Shown piece after piece: positions 7,295 through 15,302 of a stretch of 64,000 bases of DNA. The notes below the pieces were generated by a model. The model saw only the letters and a list, made by a program, of their open reading frames with translations. It ran no database searches and was not told the DNA's origin. Position 1 is the first letter of the stretch. Each line of letters opens with the position of its first letter. Both the position numbers and the translations under genes were made by a program. Origin of the DNA: Streptomyces aculeolatus (GTDB lineage: Bacteria; Actinomycetota; Actinomycetes; Streptomycetales; Streptomycetaceae); the NCBI RefSeq assembly GCF_020400605.1, contig NZ_JAINRD010000003.1, positions 456,060 to 520,059 of the forward strand. The letters run 5' to 3'.

Positions 7295-9310
7295 TCACCC
7301 GGCGGGGGTGAAGCGCACCGCGTCCGCGATCACGTAGCCGTCGGTGGCGTCGTTGCGTACCCGCACTCCCGCCGCCGTCCCCGCCGCGAACGTGTGCCGC
7401 CCCAGCACCACCCACTTCCCGCCGCCCGAGCGCTGGTCGACGGTGTACGTCGCCGTGCCGCCGGCGTGCTCGACGTCGACCGGCACGTTGGTGGCCCGGT
7501 TGCTGTGGGAGGTCCACCACAGGGCGACGTCCCAGTCGCCGGCCTCCGGCAGCTCGGGCCGGAAGCGCATCCAGGTGCCGCCCTTGCCGGTGTTGTCGTC
7601 GTGGACGTAGTCCGAGCCGTAGTAGCCGGAGGTGGACGTGCTGCTCAGCCAGGTGCCGGCGGAGGTGACGCCGGTGGCGGAGACGTTGTCGACGACGATC
7701 TCGCCGGGCTCGGTGGGCGGCCACTGAAGGAACTGCCCGTCCGCGCGCAGCCGGGCCTGCAGCGCGGCGACCGGCACCTGCTGCACCGCCGCGCCGCGGT
7801 CGAGGGCCATCCGCGCGGCGGTCGCCGCCGACTGGCCGAGGATCATGAAGACGGGCTCCATCCGGATCGACCCGTACGCGATGTGCGAGGCGGAGAGCGC
7901 GACGGGCACCAGCAGGTTGGTGCACTGCGAGCGCTTCGGCGTCAGCGAGCGGTAGCTGATCCCGTACGGTGCGCGCACCCCGACCTGCACGTCGCCCTCG
8001 TTGCGCGCGACGCCGTCGACGACGAGGCGGCGGCAGTTGTGCGAGTCCATCGTGTACGAGGCGAGCCCGACGGAGTCCGCGGCGCGCACGGTGCCGCGGC
8101 AGTCGTGCTCGGTCATGACGTAGTCGGAGACCATGCGCCGCGCCTCGCGGATGTACAGCAGCGGCGGCCAGCCGCCGTGGTCGGTGAACTCGTCGCGCGG
8201 CAGGCCCCAGGCGGCGGTCTGGGCGCGCACGGACTCCGGCAGCCGCGGGTCGTTGGCGAGGAACCACATCAGGCCCTGCTGGTAGTCGACGTGTTCGGCG
8301 TGGATGCGGGCGCGCTCGGCGTAGGTGCCGGTGGGGTAGCCGAAGTTGAGACCGATGTTGTCGGTGGAGAAGGCGCCGTTGTTGTTGGAGTCGGTCTTGC
8401 CGCCGCCCATCTGGTGGGTGGTGTAGAACGGCCCGCGCCAGCCGGCCTGGACGTAGCGCAGGAGGAGTTCGTAGCGCATCGGGTCGTAGCCGGACGGCTT
8501 CGGGAAGGGGATGCGGTCGCCGGCCTGGGTCAGGCACATGCGGAAGCAGTACGCCTGGATCGACTCGTCCGCGGTGCCGTCGGGCGCGAGCGGGTCGGCG
8601 GAGACGCCGGGCAGCAGGCCGCTGGCGGGGCTGCCGGGGGTGACGTAGGGGTCGACGGGGTGGACGAACTGGTGCTTGTCGCGGTGCTGGACGCCGTTGA
8701 GGGTCTCGTCGTACGCGGCGTTGCCCTCGCGTCCGGCGGTGAAGTCGACGCCGGCGCGGGCCATCAGGTCGCCCTCGTAGGTCGCGTCCATGAACACGCC
8801 GCCCGTGTACGCGCGGCCGTCGTCGGTGACGAGTGTGCGGATGCGGCCGCCGCGGCGGTCGACGGAGCGCAGCCGCGCGTCGGTGACGACGGGCACGTCG
8901 TGCTCTTCGAGGAGGTCGGCGAAGACCGCGGAGGCGACGTGCGGTTCGAAGGTGTAGCGGGCCGGGGAGTCGTCGGTGACGGGGGTGCCGTGGTACTTGG
9001 CGTACACGCGGCGGTAGAACTCCAGGGCCAGGCCGCCGATGGCGGAGGTGTTGCCGGTGTCGGTGGCGCCGAGGCCGCTGGTGGTGAGGCCGCCGATGTG
9101 CCGGGTGGGCTCCAGCACCACGGCGGTGCCGCCCATCCGGCGCATCTGCACGGCGGCGATCACGCCGGCCGAGGTGCCGCCGTAGACCACCAGGTCGGCC
9201 CGGACGGGGCCGCGGTCCCGGGCGTACGCCGCCGGGGCCAGGGCGGGCAGCGCGAGACCCGCGCCGCCCGCGACGAGCAAACCACGTCTAGAAAGCGCTT
9301 TCTCAGCCAT
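7295..9310 (-). CDS. Secreted (Tat) FAD-dependent oxidoreductase with C-terminal golvesin-like domain
   Basis: The 671-residue protein starts MAEKALSRRGLLVAGGAG, a twin-arginine signal peptide. The FAD-binding motif VVYGGTSAGVIAAV lies at ~40-53 and the FAD_oxidored family segment HIGGLTTSGLGATD at ~75-88. Residues ~535-671 form a beta-sandwich module resembling golvesin/xanthan-lyase carbohydrate-associated domains (GDWDVALWWTSHSNRATNVP). Family members occur in glycan-degradation loci and probably oxidise a sugar or glycan outside the cell. It is the third gene of a leftward operon after an isomerase and a Gfo/Idh/MocA dehydrogenase. A perfect 14-bp palindrome overlaps codons 3-7. Confidence 0.85.
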   Translation of the reverse strand: MAEKALSRRGLLVAGGAGLALPALAPAAYARDRGPVRADLVVYGGTSAGVIAAVQMRRMGGTAVVLEPTRHIGGLTTSGLGATDTGNTSAIGGLALEFYRRVYAKYHGTPVTDDSPARYTFEPHVASAVFADLLEEHDVPVVTDARLRSVDRRGGRIRTLVTDDGRAYTGGVFMDATYEGDLMARAGVDFTAGREGNAAYDETLNGVQHRDKHQFVHPVDPYVTPGSPASGLLPGVSADPLAPDGTADESIQAYCFRMCLTQAGDRIPFPKPSGYDPMRYELLLRYVQAGWRGPFYTTHQMGGGKTDSNNNGAFSTDNIGLNFGYPTGTYAERARIHAEHVDYQQGLMWFLANDPRLPESVRAQTAAWGLPRDEFTDHGGWPPLLYIREARRMVSDYVMTEHDCRGTVRAADSVGLASYTMDSHNCRRLVVDGVARNEGDVQVGVRAPYGISYRSLTPKRSQCTNLLVPVALSASHIAYGSIRMEPVFMILGQSAATAARMALDRGAAVQQVPVAALQARLRADGQFLQWPPTEPGEIVVDNVSATGVTSAGTWLSSTSTSGYYGSDYVHDDNTGKGGTWMRFRPELPEAGDWDVALWWTSHSNRATNVPVDVEHAGGTATYTVDQRSGGGKWVVLGRHTFAAGTAAGVRVRNDATDGYVIADAVRFTPAG
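9290..9303. promoter_or_regulatory. Candidate LacI-type operator at the start of the FAD oxidoreductase gene
   Basis: AGAAAGCGCTTTCT is a perfect 14-bp palindrome with the central GCGC and AAAGCGCTTT core typical of LacI/GalR-family operators. It lies within codons 3-7 of the FAD oxidoreductase gene, where a bound repressor could block elongation or an internal promoter. Its sequence differs from the TTTTCGAAAA elements at the head of this operon, so a second regulator is possible. Confidence 0.55.
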
Positions 9311-9343
9311 GGTTCCGGAGTGTGCCCGCGCCCCGGCGGGACG

Positions 9344-10453
9344 TCAACGCATCCGTACGCCCGGATCCCAGTCGGCCGGCAGCGCCGCCGGCACCGTGAA
9401 CCCGGCGCCCCCGACGGGCACGAACTCCCCGTCCTGCGCGGACCGTTCGACCGCCGCCATGGTCTCCAGGACGTGCTGCGCCAGCTCGCCGGAGGCGCGG
9501 TGCGGCTCCCCGGCGGCCAGCGAGCGGGCCATGTCGAGCGCGCCCATGCCGCGCCCGGCGGTCGCGCCCGCCGCCTCGATCTCCGTCCACTCCGCCGAGC
9601 CCGCCCGGCGCAGCCGCAGGGAGCCGTCGAAGCGGTTGGGGTCGGGCAGCGCGAGGGTGGCCTCGGTGCCGGTGATCTCCACCCAGCCCTGCCGGTTCAG
9701 CGGCGAGTCGAAGCTGACCACCAGCGACGCCGTTTGGCCCCCGGCGTAGTCGAGGAGCGCGGCGACGTGCGTGGGCACCTCGACCGGGAACTCGGTGCCG
9801 GCCTTCGGACCGGACCCGATCACCCGCGTCTCGCGCGCCTTGCCGGCCACCGCCGCGACCCGCCCGGCCGGGCCGAAGAGCGTCGCCAGGCACGTCAGGT
9901 AGTACGGGCCCACGTCGAACAGCGGCCCCGCGCCGCGCCGGAAGAGGAACTCGGGGCTGGGGTGCCACGACTCCGGGCCCGGGGTCTGCATCAGCGCGAG
10001 ACCGCTCAGCGGCGCGCCGATCGCCCCCTCGTCGAGCAGCCGGCGCGCGGTCTGCAGCCCGGCGCCGAGGAACGTGTCCGGGGCGCAGCCGAGCCGCACG
10101 CCGGCCGCCGCGGCGCGGGCGACCAGGTCGGCACCGGAGGCGGGGTCGAGGGTCAGCGGCTTCTCGTTCCACACGTGCTTGCCGGCGTCGATCGCCGCCG
10201 CCGCGACGTCGTGGTGGGCGACGGGAACGGTGAGGTTGACGACCAGCTCGACGCCGGGGTGGGCGAGGGCCTCTTCGGTCGGGCCGTGCGCCGGTACGCC
10301 GTAGGCGGCGGCCTGCGCGGCGGCCCGTTCGGTGTCGAGGTCGGCGCAGAACAGCACGCGCAGGTCGGGGAAGGCGGTGAGGTTCGTCAGGTACTGGTCG
10401 CTGATCGTGCCGCAGCCGACCACGGCGACGCCCAGGGGCTCCCCTGCGGTCAT
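9344..10453 (-). CDS. Gfo/Idh/MocA family NAD(P)-dependent oxidoreductase
   Basis: The 369-residue protein opens with a Rossmann fold (GVAVVGCGTISDQYL, residues ~7-21), followed by the EKPLTLD motif near residue 97 that carries the conserved Lys of the family. The C-terminal alpha/beta domain starts around residue 125. Such enzymes oxidise or epimerise sugars and inositols. The ATG overlaps the stop of the upstream isomerase gene (ATGA), so the two are translationally coupled. The following FAD oxidoreductase starts 33 bp downstream. Confidence 0.9.
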   Translation of the reverse strand: MTAGEPLGVAVVGCGTISDQYLTNLTAFPDLRVLFCADLDTERAAAQAAAYGVPAHGPTEEALAHPGVELVVNLTVPVAHHDVAAAAIDAGKHVWNEKPLTLDPASGADLVARAAAAGVRLGCAPDTFLGAGLQTARRLLDEGAIGAPLSGLALMQTPGPESWHPSPEFLFRRGAGPLFDVGPYYLTCLATLFGPAGRVAAVAGKARETRVIGSGPKAGTEFPVEVPTHVAALLDYAGGQTASLVVSFDSPLNRQGWVEITGTEATLALPDPNRFDGSLRLRRAGSAEWTEIEAAGATAGRGMGALDMARSLAAGEPHRASGELAQHVLETMAAVERSAQDGEFVPVGGAGFTVPAALPADWDPGVRMR

Positions 10454-11202
10454 CGGCGCTTCCCCTCCAGCCAGTCGAAGCTCTCGCGCACGGCGGTGAG
10501 CATGTCGGTGGCGCAGGCGTCGAGTTCGACGATGTGCCGGCGGGCGCCCGCGCCGGCGGCGAGCACGGCCTCGACGGGCATCCGCCCGGCGCCGACCGCG
10601 GTCATCGGATCGTCCTTGGTGACGGGCCCGTCCTTGATGTGCAGGTGCGTGACGCGGTCGCCGAGCCGGCCGAGCAGCGCGGGTACGTCCTGGCCGCCGA
10701 CCGCCGCCCAGTACGTGTCCACCTCGAACTGCACCGGCGTGTCGAGGCCGGCGAGCAGGTCGGCCAGCACCTCCAGCGCGGGGGCGCCGCCGACGTGCTG
10801 GGACAGCTCGAATTCGTGGTTGTGGTAGCCGAGCGCGAGGCCGTGCCCGGCGGCGCGCCCCGCCGCGTCGGCCAGTTCGCCGGCGACGGAGCGCACCCCG
10901 TCGGCGTCGGCGAACCGCTCCGGCGGCAGGTACGGGACGAAGACGGTGTCGGCGCCGACCGTGCGCGCACCCCGGAAGGCGGCCTCGGCCTGCTCGGGTC
11001 CGGCGAGCACGTGCGCGTGCACGGAGCCGGCCGTGAGGCCCGCCTCGTCCAGGTCGGCCCGCAGCGCCTCGGGGTCGGTCAGCACGTCGTAGCACTCGAC
11101 CTGGCGGTAGCCGAAGCCGGCCAGCGCGGCGAGCGTGCCGGGGCGGTCGGCGGCTATCTCGTCGCGAACGGTGTAGAGCTGCACGCCCAGGGACGGGCTC
11201 AT
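10450..11202 (-). CDS. Sugar phosphate isomerase/epimerase (xylose isomerase-like TIM barrel)
   Basis: The 250-residue protein (MSPSLGVQLYTVRDEIA) is an AP-endonuclease-2/IolE-like TIM barrel. Metal-ligand residues are visible in LGYHNHEFEL, FEVDTYW and THLHIKDG. AGGAGACC directly precedes the ATG. It is the first gene of the LacI-controlled leftward operon and probably interconverts or epimerises a sugar acted on by the downstream dehydrogenase. The substrate is unknown. Confidence 0.9.
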   Translation of the reverse strand: MSPSLGVQLYTVRDEIAADRPGTLAALAGFGYRQVECYDVLTDPEALRADLDEAGLTAGSVHAHVLAGPEQAEAAFRGARTVGADTVFVPYLPPERFADADGVRSVAGELADAAGRAAGHGLALGYHNHEFELSQHVGGAPALEVLADLLAGLDTPVQFEVDTYWAAVGGQDVPALLGRLGDRVTHLHIKDGPVTKDDPMTAVGAGRMPVEAVLAAGAGARRHIVELDACATDMLTAVRESFDWLEGKRR

Positions 11203-11341
11203 GGTCTCCTCCGGCGGTCGTTTTCGACAATTTTTCGCTCGCCAGCTGACGCTAGGAGCCCCGACGACCTCCGTCAACACCCTTGACAGGGTCGGAAGTA
11301 GACGGCCAGGCTGGCCGGAGTTTTCGAAAAGGACACCGCCC
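11203..11341. promoter_or_regulatory. Divergent promoter/operator region of the LacI-controlled sugar locus
   Basis: Rightward: TTGACA at 11283-11288 and CAGGCT about 18 bp later, with the perfect palindrome TTTTCGAAAA at 11321-11330 around the start site and ribosome site of the lacI gene. Leftward (minus strand): TTGACG at 11277-11272 and TAGCGT at 11254-11249 with 17-bp spacing, followed by TTTTCGACAA at 11221-11230, a one-mismatch copy of the same palindrome. Each operator-like element sits just downstream of one promoter, as expected for a LacI repressor controlling both the operon and itself. Confidence 0.6.
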
Positions 11342-12340
11342 ATGCCGCCCGAACAAGCCACCCTCAGCGACATCGCCGCCCGCGCCGGCGTCTCGGTGTC
11401 GACCGTCTCCAAGGTCCTGCACGCCCGCACCGACGTCGCCCCCGCCACCCGCGAGCGGATCGCCCGGCTGCTCGCCGACCACGGGTACCGGCCGTCCCGC
11501 GGCGCCGGCGTGGTCGACCTCGTCATCGGCAGCCTCAACAGCCCGTGGGCCGACGCGCTGGTCACCGGCGCGGTCGAGGCCGGTGCCGAGGCCGACTGCC
11601 GGATCGTCATCGACAGCGTGCCCGACAGCCCGGACGTCCTGCGGCACACCCTGGAGCGCATCATGGCGCGCGGCAGCGACGGCGTCCTGCTCGTCCACCA
11701 GGTGCCGGCGCCCGAGACCCGCGCGCGGCTGGCGGCCAAGCGCATCCCGCTGGTCGCCATCGACCCGCCGGCCGAACCGGGCGCGGGCGTACGCTCCGTG
11801 GGCTGCACGAACTGGCAGGGCGGCCTCGCCGCGACCCGCCACCTCGTCGAGCTGGGCCACCGGCGCATCGCCACGATCACCGGGCCGCAGGCGACCTGGT
11901 CCGCCCGCGCCCGCTTCGACGGCTACCGCGCCGCGCTGCTGGAGGCCGGGCTGCCGGTCGACGAGGAGCTGGTCCACCGCGCCGACTTCTTCGCGCCCGA
12001 CGGCCGCGCCGGGGCGCTCGCGCTGCTCGACCTGCCCGAGCCGCCGACGGCGGTGGTCGCGGCGAACGACGGGCAGGCGTTCGGGGTGCTGCAGGCGCTG
12101 GCCGAACGCGGGCTGCGGGCACCGGCGGACATGAGCGTCACCGGCTTCGACGACACCCCGGTCGCCGCCTGGGCGGCGCCGCCGCTGACGACCGTCGTCC
12201 AGCCGCTGGAGGCGATGGCGGCGACGGCGTTCCGGATGCTCCGGCTGCACGGCGAGGGCGGGGCGGCGCAGCCCGAGCAGGTGGAGCTGGCGACGACGCT
12301 GACGGTCCGCTCGTCCACGGGCCCGCCGCCGGCCCGCTGA
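11342..12340 (+). CDS. LacI family transcriptional regulator
   Basis: The 332-residue protein has the LacI HTH and hinge (TLSDIAARAGVSVSTVSKVL; residues 7-50), then a periplasmic-binding-protein-like effector domain (HRRIATITGP; TAVVAANDGQAFGVLQAL). AAGGA precedes the ATG at about 8 bp; open sequence upstream to 11201 is not needed. It probably represses the divergent isomerase/dehydrogenase/oxidoreductase operon and perhaps the co-directional esterase, with a sugar as inducer. Confidence 0.93.
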   Translation: MPPEQATLSDIAARAGVSVSTVSKVLHARTDVAPATRERIARLLADHGYRPSRGAGVVDLVIGSLNSPWADALVTGAVEAGAEADCRIVIDSVPDSPDVLRHTLERIMARGSDGVLLVHQVPAPETRARLAAKRIPLVAIDPPAEPGAGVRSVGCTNWQGGLAATRHLVELGHRRIATITGPQATWSARARFDGYRAALLEAGLPVDEELVHRADFFAPDGRAGALALLDLPEPPTAVVAANDGQAFGVLQALAERGLRAPADMSVTGFDDTPVAAWAAPPLTTVVQPLEAMAATAFRMLRLHGEGGAAQPEQVELATTLTVRSSTGPPPAR

Positions 12341-12496
12341 CCACGGAACCCCACGACACCTGCGGATACGTTCCGTACGCCGCGAACAATGACGCCCGAA
12401 CGCACCGAGCCCCCCGCCCCGATGCCCCGTGCCCCCGACACCCGAGGACCGTTCGCCCGCACCCGCACCGCCGCCACGACCGACTGGAGCATCCGC

Positions 12497-13468
12497 ATGG
12501 CCCTGTTCGACCTGCCCCTCGCCGAGCTGCGCGACTACCGCCCCGAGCGGGAGGAGCCCGCCGACTTCGACGACTTCTGGACCCGCACCCTCGCCGGGGC
12601 CGCGGACGCGGCGGCCGGCCGGGAGCCGGAGTTCCGCCCGTACCCGACGGGTCTGACGGCGGTCGACGTGCACGACGTGTCCTTCGCCGGCTGGGGCGGC
12701 CACCGGATCTCCGCCTGGCTCGTGGTGCCGCGCGGCGCCGACGGCCCCGTGCCGTGCGTCATGCACTACATCGGCTACGGCGGCGGCCGCGGGCTGCCGC
12801 ACGACCACCTGTTCTGGCCGGCCTCGGGCCGCGCCGTCTTCGTCGTCGACACCCGCGGCCAGGGCGCCGCCCACCGCAACAACGCCGGATCCACCCCCGA
12901 CCCGTACGGCACGGGCAACGCGCAGACGCCCGGCTTCATGACGCGCGGCGTGCTCGACCCCGAGGAGTACTACTACCGGCGCGTCTTCACCGACGCGGTA
13001 CGCGCCGTGGACGCCGCCGCCGCGCATCCGGCGGTCGACGGCGAGCGGATCGCGGTCTCCGGCGGCAGCCAGGGCGGCGCGATCGCCACCGCGGTCGCTG
13101 GGCTGCACCCGGGGGTGCGGGCGGCGATGATCGACGTGCCGTTCCTCAACCACTTCCGCCGGGCGGTCACGATCACGGACAAGAACCCGTACCAGGAACT
13201 GGTCCTGTTCCTGGCCACCCAGCGGGACGCGGACGAGCGGGTGTTCCGCACGCTGTCGTACTTCGACGGGCTCAACTTCGCGGCCCGGGCCCGGGTGCCG
13301 GCGCTGTACTCGGTGGCGCTGATGGACGAGGTGTGCCCGCCGTCGACGGTCTTCGCGTCGTACAACCACTGGGGCGGGCCGAAGGGCATCGAGGTGTACC
13401 GGTGGAACGGCCACGAGGGCGGCGGCAACGACCACCGCGTGACCGCGCTGGCCTGGCTGGAGTTGTAA
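12497..13468 (+). CDS. CE7 family acetylxylan esterase / cephalosporin-C deacetylase-like hydrolase
   Basis: The start is placed at 12497 (MALFDLPLAELRDYRP), with GGAG seven bases upstream; upstream codons from 12389 look non-conserved. The 323-residue alpha/beta hydrolase has the catalytic Ser in GGSQGG (~190), Asp in MDEVCPP (~276) and His in NGHEGG (~304), and the CE7 signature DTRGQG. CE7 enzymes remove acetyl groups from xylo-oligosaccharides and other small esters, which fits its place beside a LacI regulator and sugar-modifying enzymes. There is no signal peptide, so it acts in the cytosol on imported oligosaccharides. Confidence 0.92.
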   Translation: MALFDLPLAELRDYRPEREEPADFDDFWTRTLAGAADAAAGREPEFRPYPTGLTAVDVHDVSFAGWGGHRISAWLVVPRGADGPVPCVMHYIGYGGGRGLPHDHLFWPASGRAVFVVDTRGQGAAHRNNAGSTPDPYGTGNAQTPGFMTRGVLDPEEYYYRRVFTDAVRAVDAAAAHPAVDGERIAVSGGSQGGAIATAVAGLHPGVRAAMIDVPFLNHFRRAVTITDKNPYQELVLFLATQRDADERVFRTLSYFDGLNFAARARVPALYSVALMDEVCPPSTVFASYNHWGGPKGIEVYRWNGHEGGGNDHRVTALAWLEL

Positions 13469-13479
13469 GGCTTCTCAGC

Positions 13480-13514
13480 GGGGCGTGGGCGTACGGCGCG
13501 CGGCCGGACGCCCC
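13480..13514 (+). terminator. Possible terminator between the CE7 esterase and the convergent GntR gene
   Basis: GGGGCGT (13480-13486) pairs with ACGCCCC (13508-13514) across a 21-nt loop that itself contains GCGCGCGGCC. It fills the short gap between two convergent genes. There is no U tract, as is usual in such genomes. Confidence 0.4.
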
Positions 13515-13516
13515 CG

Positions 13517-14140
13517 TCAGGGCTGCTTCCGCGGGGCGCCCAGCAGCTCCCGCAGCACCGCCTCGGCCGCCGCCGTGTCCCCTGCCGCCAGCGCGTCGAC
13601 CAGCGCCTGCCGGCGGGCCTGCGGCGCCGCCGGGGGCCGGGCCCTGGCCCGCAGCTCGCCCGCGACGCGGACCAGCTGGCGGTTGCCGGAGAGCGCCACC
13701 AGCGCCTCGTGGAACTCCGCGTCGTCCGCCGCCAGCCGGCTCAGCACCACCCAGCGCTCGGGCGGCAGTCCGGCCGCCAGCCGGTGCAGCAGCGGTACGA
13801 GGAGCAGCGCGCGCACCTCCGCCAGCTCGGCCAGGTCGCGTGCGCTGGGTGCGAGGACCCGGAAGCCGCGGTTGGGAAGTATCTCCACCGCGCCCTCCGC
13901 GGCGAGTTGCTGCATGGCCTCGCGCACCGGGGTCGCCGAGACGCCGAACCGCTCGCCGAGCGCGGGCGCGGAGTACACCTCGCCGGGCCGCAGTTCGCCG
14001 CCGAGCACCGCGTTGCGCAGCGCGTCGAGCACCTGGGCCCGTACGGAGTGCCGCTGCACCCGGGCCGGGGCGCGGAGTCGGCCCGGCCCCGCCGGCTGCT
14101 GCGGCGGGTGCTCCACTGTTTCTCCCGAATCGCTACGCAT
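13517..14140 (-). CDS. GntR family transcriptional regulator (FCD-type)
   Basis: The 207-residue protein has a winged HTH at ~33-95 (YSAPALGERFGVSATPVREAMQQLAAEGAVEILPNRGFRV), the FadR/GntR hallmark. It is followed by a helical FCD effector domain that is shorter than usual, so some metal ligands may be missing. It is divergent from the FhuF-like gene at 14292. The target is unknown; the iron box in the shared gap suggests the neighbour is under iron rather than GntR control. Confidence 0.9.
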   Translation of the reverse strand: MRSDSGETVEHPPQQPAGPGRLRAPARVQRHSVRAQVLDALRNAVLGGELRPGEVYSAPALGERFGVSATPVREAMQQLAAEGAVEILPNRGFRVLAPSARDLAELAEVRALLLVPLLHRLAAGLPPERWVVLSRLAADDAEFHEALVALSGNRQLVRVAGELRARARPPAAPQARRQALVDALAAGDTAAAEAVLRELLGAPRKQP

Positions 14141-14208
14141 TGGCGCCCGGTGGGCGACGCACGCGCCCCACCGTAACCCGCGGCCCCCTTGCCCCTTCCC
14201 CGATCATG

Positions 14209-14231
14209 CAGGTTAAGGTTAGCCTTACCTC
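14209..14231. promoter_or_regulatory. Iron box (DmdR/IdeR-type operator)
   Basis: GGTTAAGGTTAGCCTTACC is a near-perfect dyad and a close match to the actinomycete DtxR/IdeR/DmdR1 consensus (TTAGGTTAGGCTAACCTAA). It lies 61-83 bp upstream of the FhuF-like gene start, where Fe(II)-loaded repressor would block transcription under iron sufficiency. Confidence 0.8.
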
Positions 14232-14291
14232 AGCCCGTCGACGGGTCGAGAACACGCCACGCCCCGCCGAGCCCAGGGTGGTCACCGCACG

Positions 14292-15191
14292 ATGTCCGCG
14301 CCCGCAGCGCCTCAGCCGCTCGACGACGCCGCGACCCCGTCCGTCCGGCTCGCCGGCACCCCGGTCACCGCGGCGTACGCACGGCTCACCGAGGTCCTGC
14401 CGTTCCTCGCGGTCACCGAGGCGGGCCCCGCGGAGCCGCTGCCCGCCGGCCCCGGCTGGGTGGCCGCCGCCGACCTCGCCGCCGGCGGCGAGGTGCTCGA
14501 CGACTTCCTCGCCTGGGACGCCGAGCAGGTCCGCCGCACGTACGGCGAGGACGCCCGCCCCGACGTGGTCGCCAGCTTCGGCCTGCACCGCTACGCCTGG
14601 TCGGCCTGCCTGCTCGTCACCCTGCCCTGGTTCCTCCTCCGCCGCGTGCCCCGCGTCCCGCTGGACGCCGTGGCGCTGCACCGCAACGCCGACGGCAGCC
14701 GCATGCGCGTCGCCGTCCGCGGCGGCGCGTTCGCCTGCCTGCCCGACGACCCCGCCGCCGGCCTGCCCGGCGCCCGCGTGGTCGCCGGCGAGGAGCCGCT
14801 GCGCGCCGAGGTGCGGGCGGCCGTGGCCGAGCATCTGGAGCCGGTGCTCGCCGCGTTCGGGCCGCGGATGCGCCGCGGGCCCCGGGCGCTGTGGGGGATG
14901 GCGACGGACGAGATCGTCGAGGGCCTGTGGTATCTCGGCGAGCTGCTGGGCGAGGAGCGGCGCGCGATGGCCGAGACCGCCCGGCTCCTGCCGGGCACCG
15001 GCCCGGCCACGGCCCCGTACGCCGGCGGCGCGGCCTTCCGCACCCTCACCGGGCCCGCCGGGGAGTCCCTGGCCACCCGGGACCGGGCGAGCTGCTGCAT
15101 GTACTACACGCTGCGCCCCGACGACACCTGCGTCACCTGCCCGCGCACCTGCGACACGGAGCGCGTCGCCCGCCTCGTCGCAAGCTCTTAG
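14292..15191 (+). CDS. FhuF-like (2Fe-2S) ferric-siderophore reductase family protein
   Basis: The 299-residue protein ends with a cysteine cluster CC-x10-C-x2-C (first Cys at ~267), the FhuF [2Fe-2S]-binding pattern. FhuF-type proteins reduce Fe(III) in siderophores after import so that iron is released. The central part (YAWSACLLVTLPWFLLRRVP) is hydrophobic but shows no clear membrane topology. The iron box upstream supports an iron-acquisition role. No siderophore transporter is adjacent, so the partner siderophore is unknown. Confidence 0.85.
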   Translation: MSAPAAPQPLDDAATPSVRLAGTPVTAAYARLTEVLPFLAVTEAGPAEPLPAGPGWVAAADLAAGGEVLDDFLAWDAEQVRRTYGEDARPDVVASFGLHRYAWSACLLVTLPWFLLRRVPRVPLDAVALHRNADGSRMRVAVRGGAFACLPDDPAAGLPGARVVAGEEPLRAEVRAAVAEHLEPVLAAFGPRMRRGPRALWGMATDEIVEGLWYLGELLGEERRAMAETARLLPGTGPATAPYAGGAAFRTLTGPAGESLATRDRASCCMYYTLRPDDTCVTCPRTCDTERVARLVASS

Positions 15192-15197
15192 CATGCA

Positions 15198-15217
15198 AGC
15201 CACCCCTTTGAGTGGCT
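15198..15217 (+). terminator. Terminator-like hairpin after the FhuF-like gene
   Basis: AGCCAC (15198-15203) and GTGGCT (15212-15217) form a 6-bp stem with an 8-nt loop, followed by GATTTCGTTT, a short T-rich run rare in this DNA. It lies directly after the stop codon. Confidence 0.55.
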
Positions 15218-15302
15218 GATTTCGTTTCCTCCGGAATCGCGCGGGAATTCCGCAAGTATCGGTCCCCGGGTCACCCGTCATCTGACGAGGCAAGGGACAT
15301 CC

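Noticed and set aside
5987..10828. Very long open frame of 1613 codons on the plus strand
   Set aside because: It is antisense or out of frame to well-recognised genes (Lrp, LysR, FAD oxidoreductase, Gfo/Idh/MocA). High GC removes stop codons from shadow frames, and the translation is Arg/Gly/Ala-rich without any domain.
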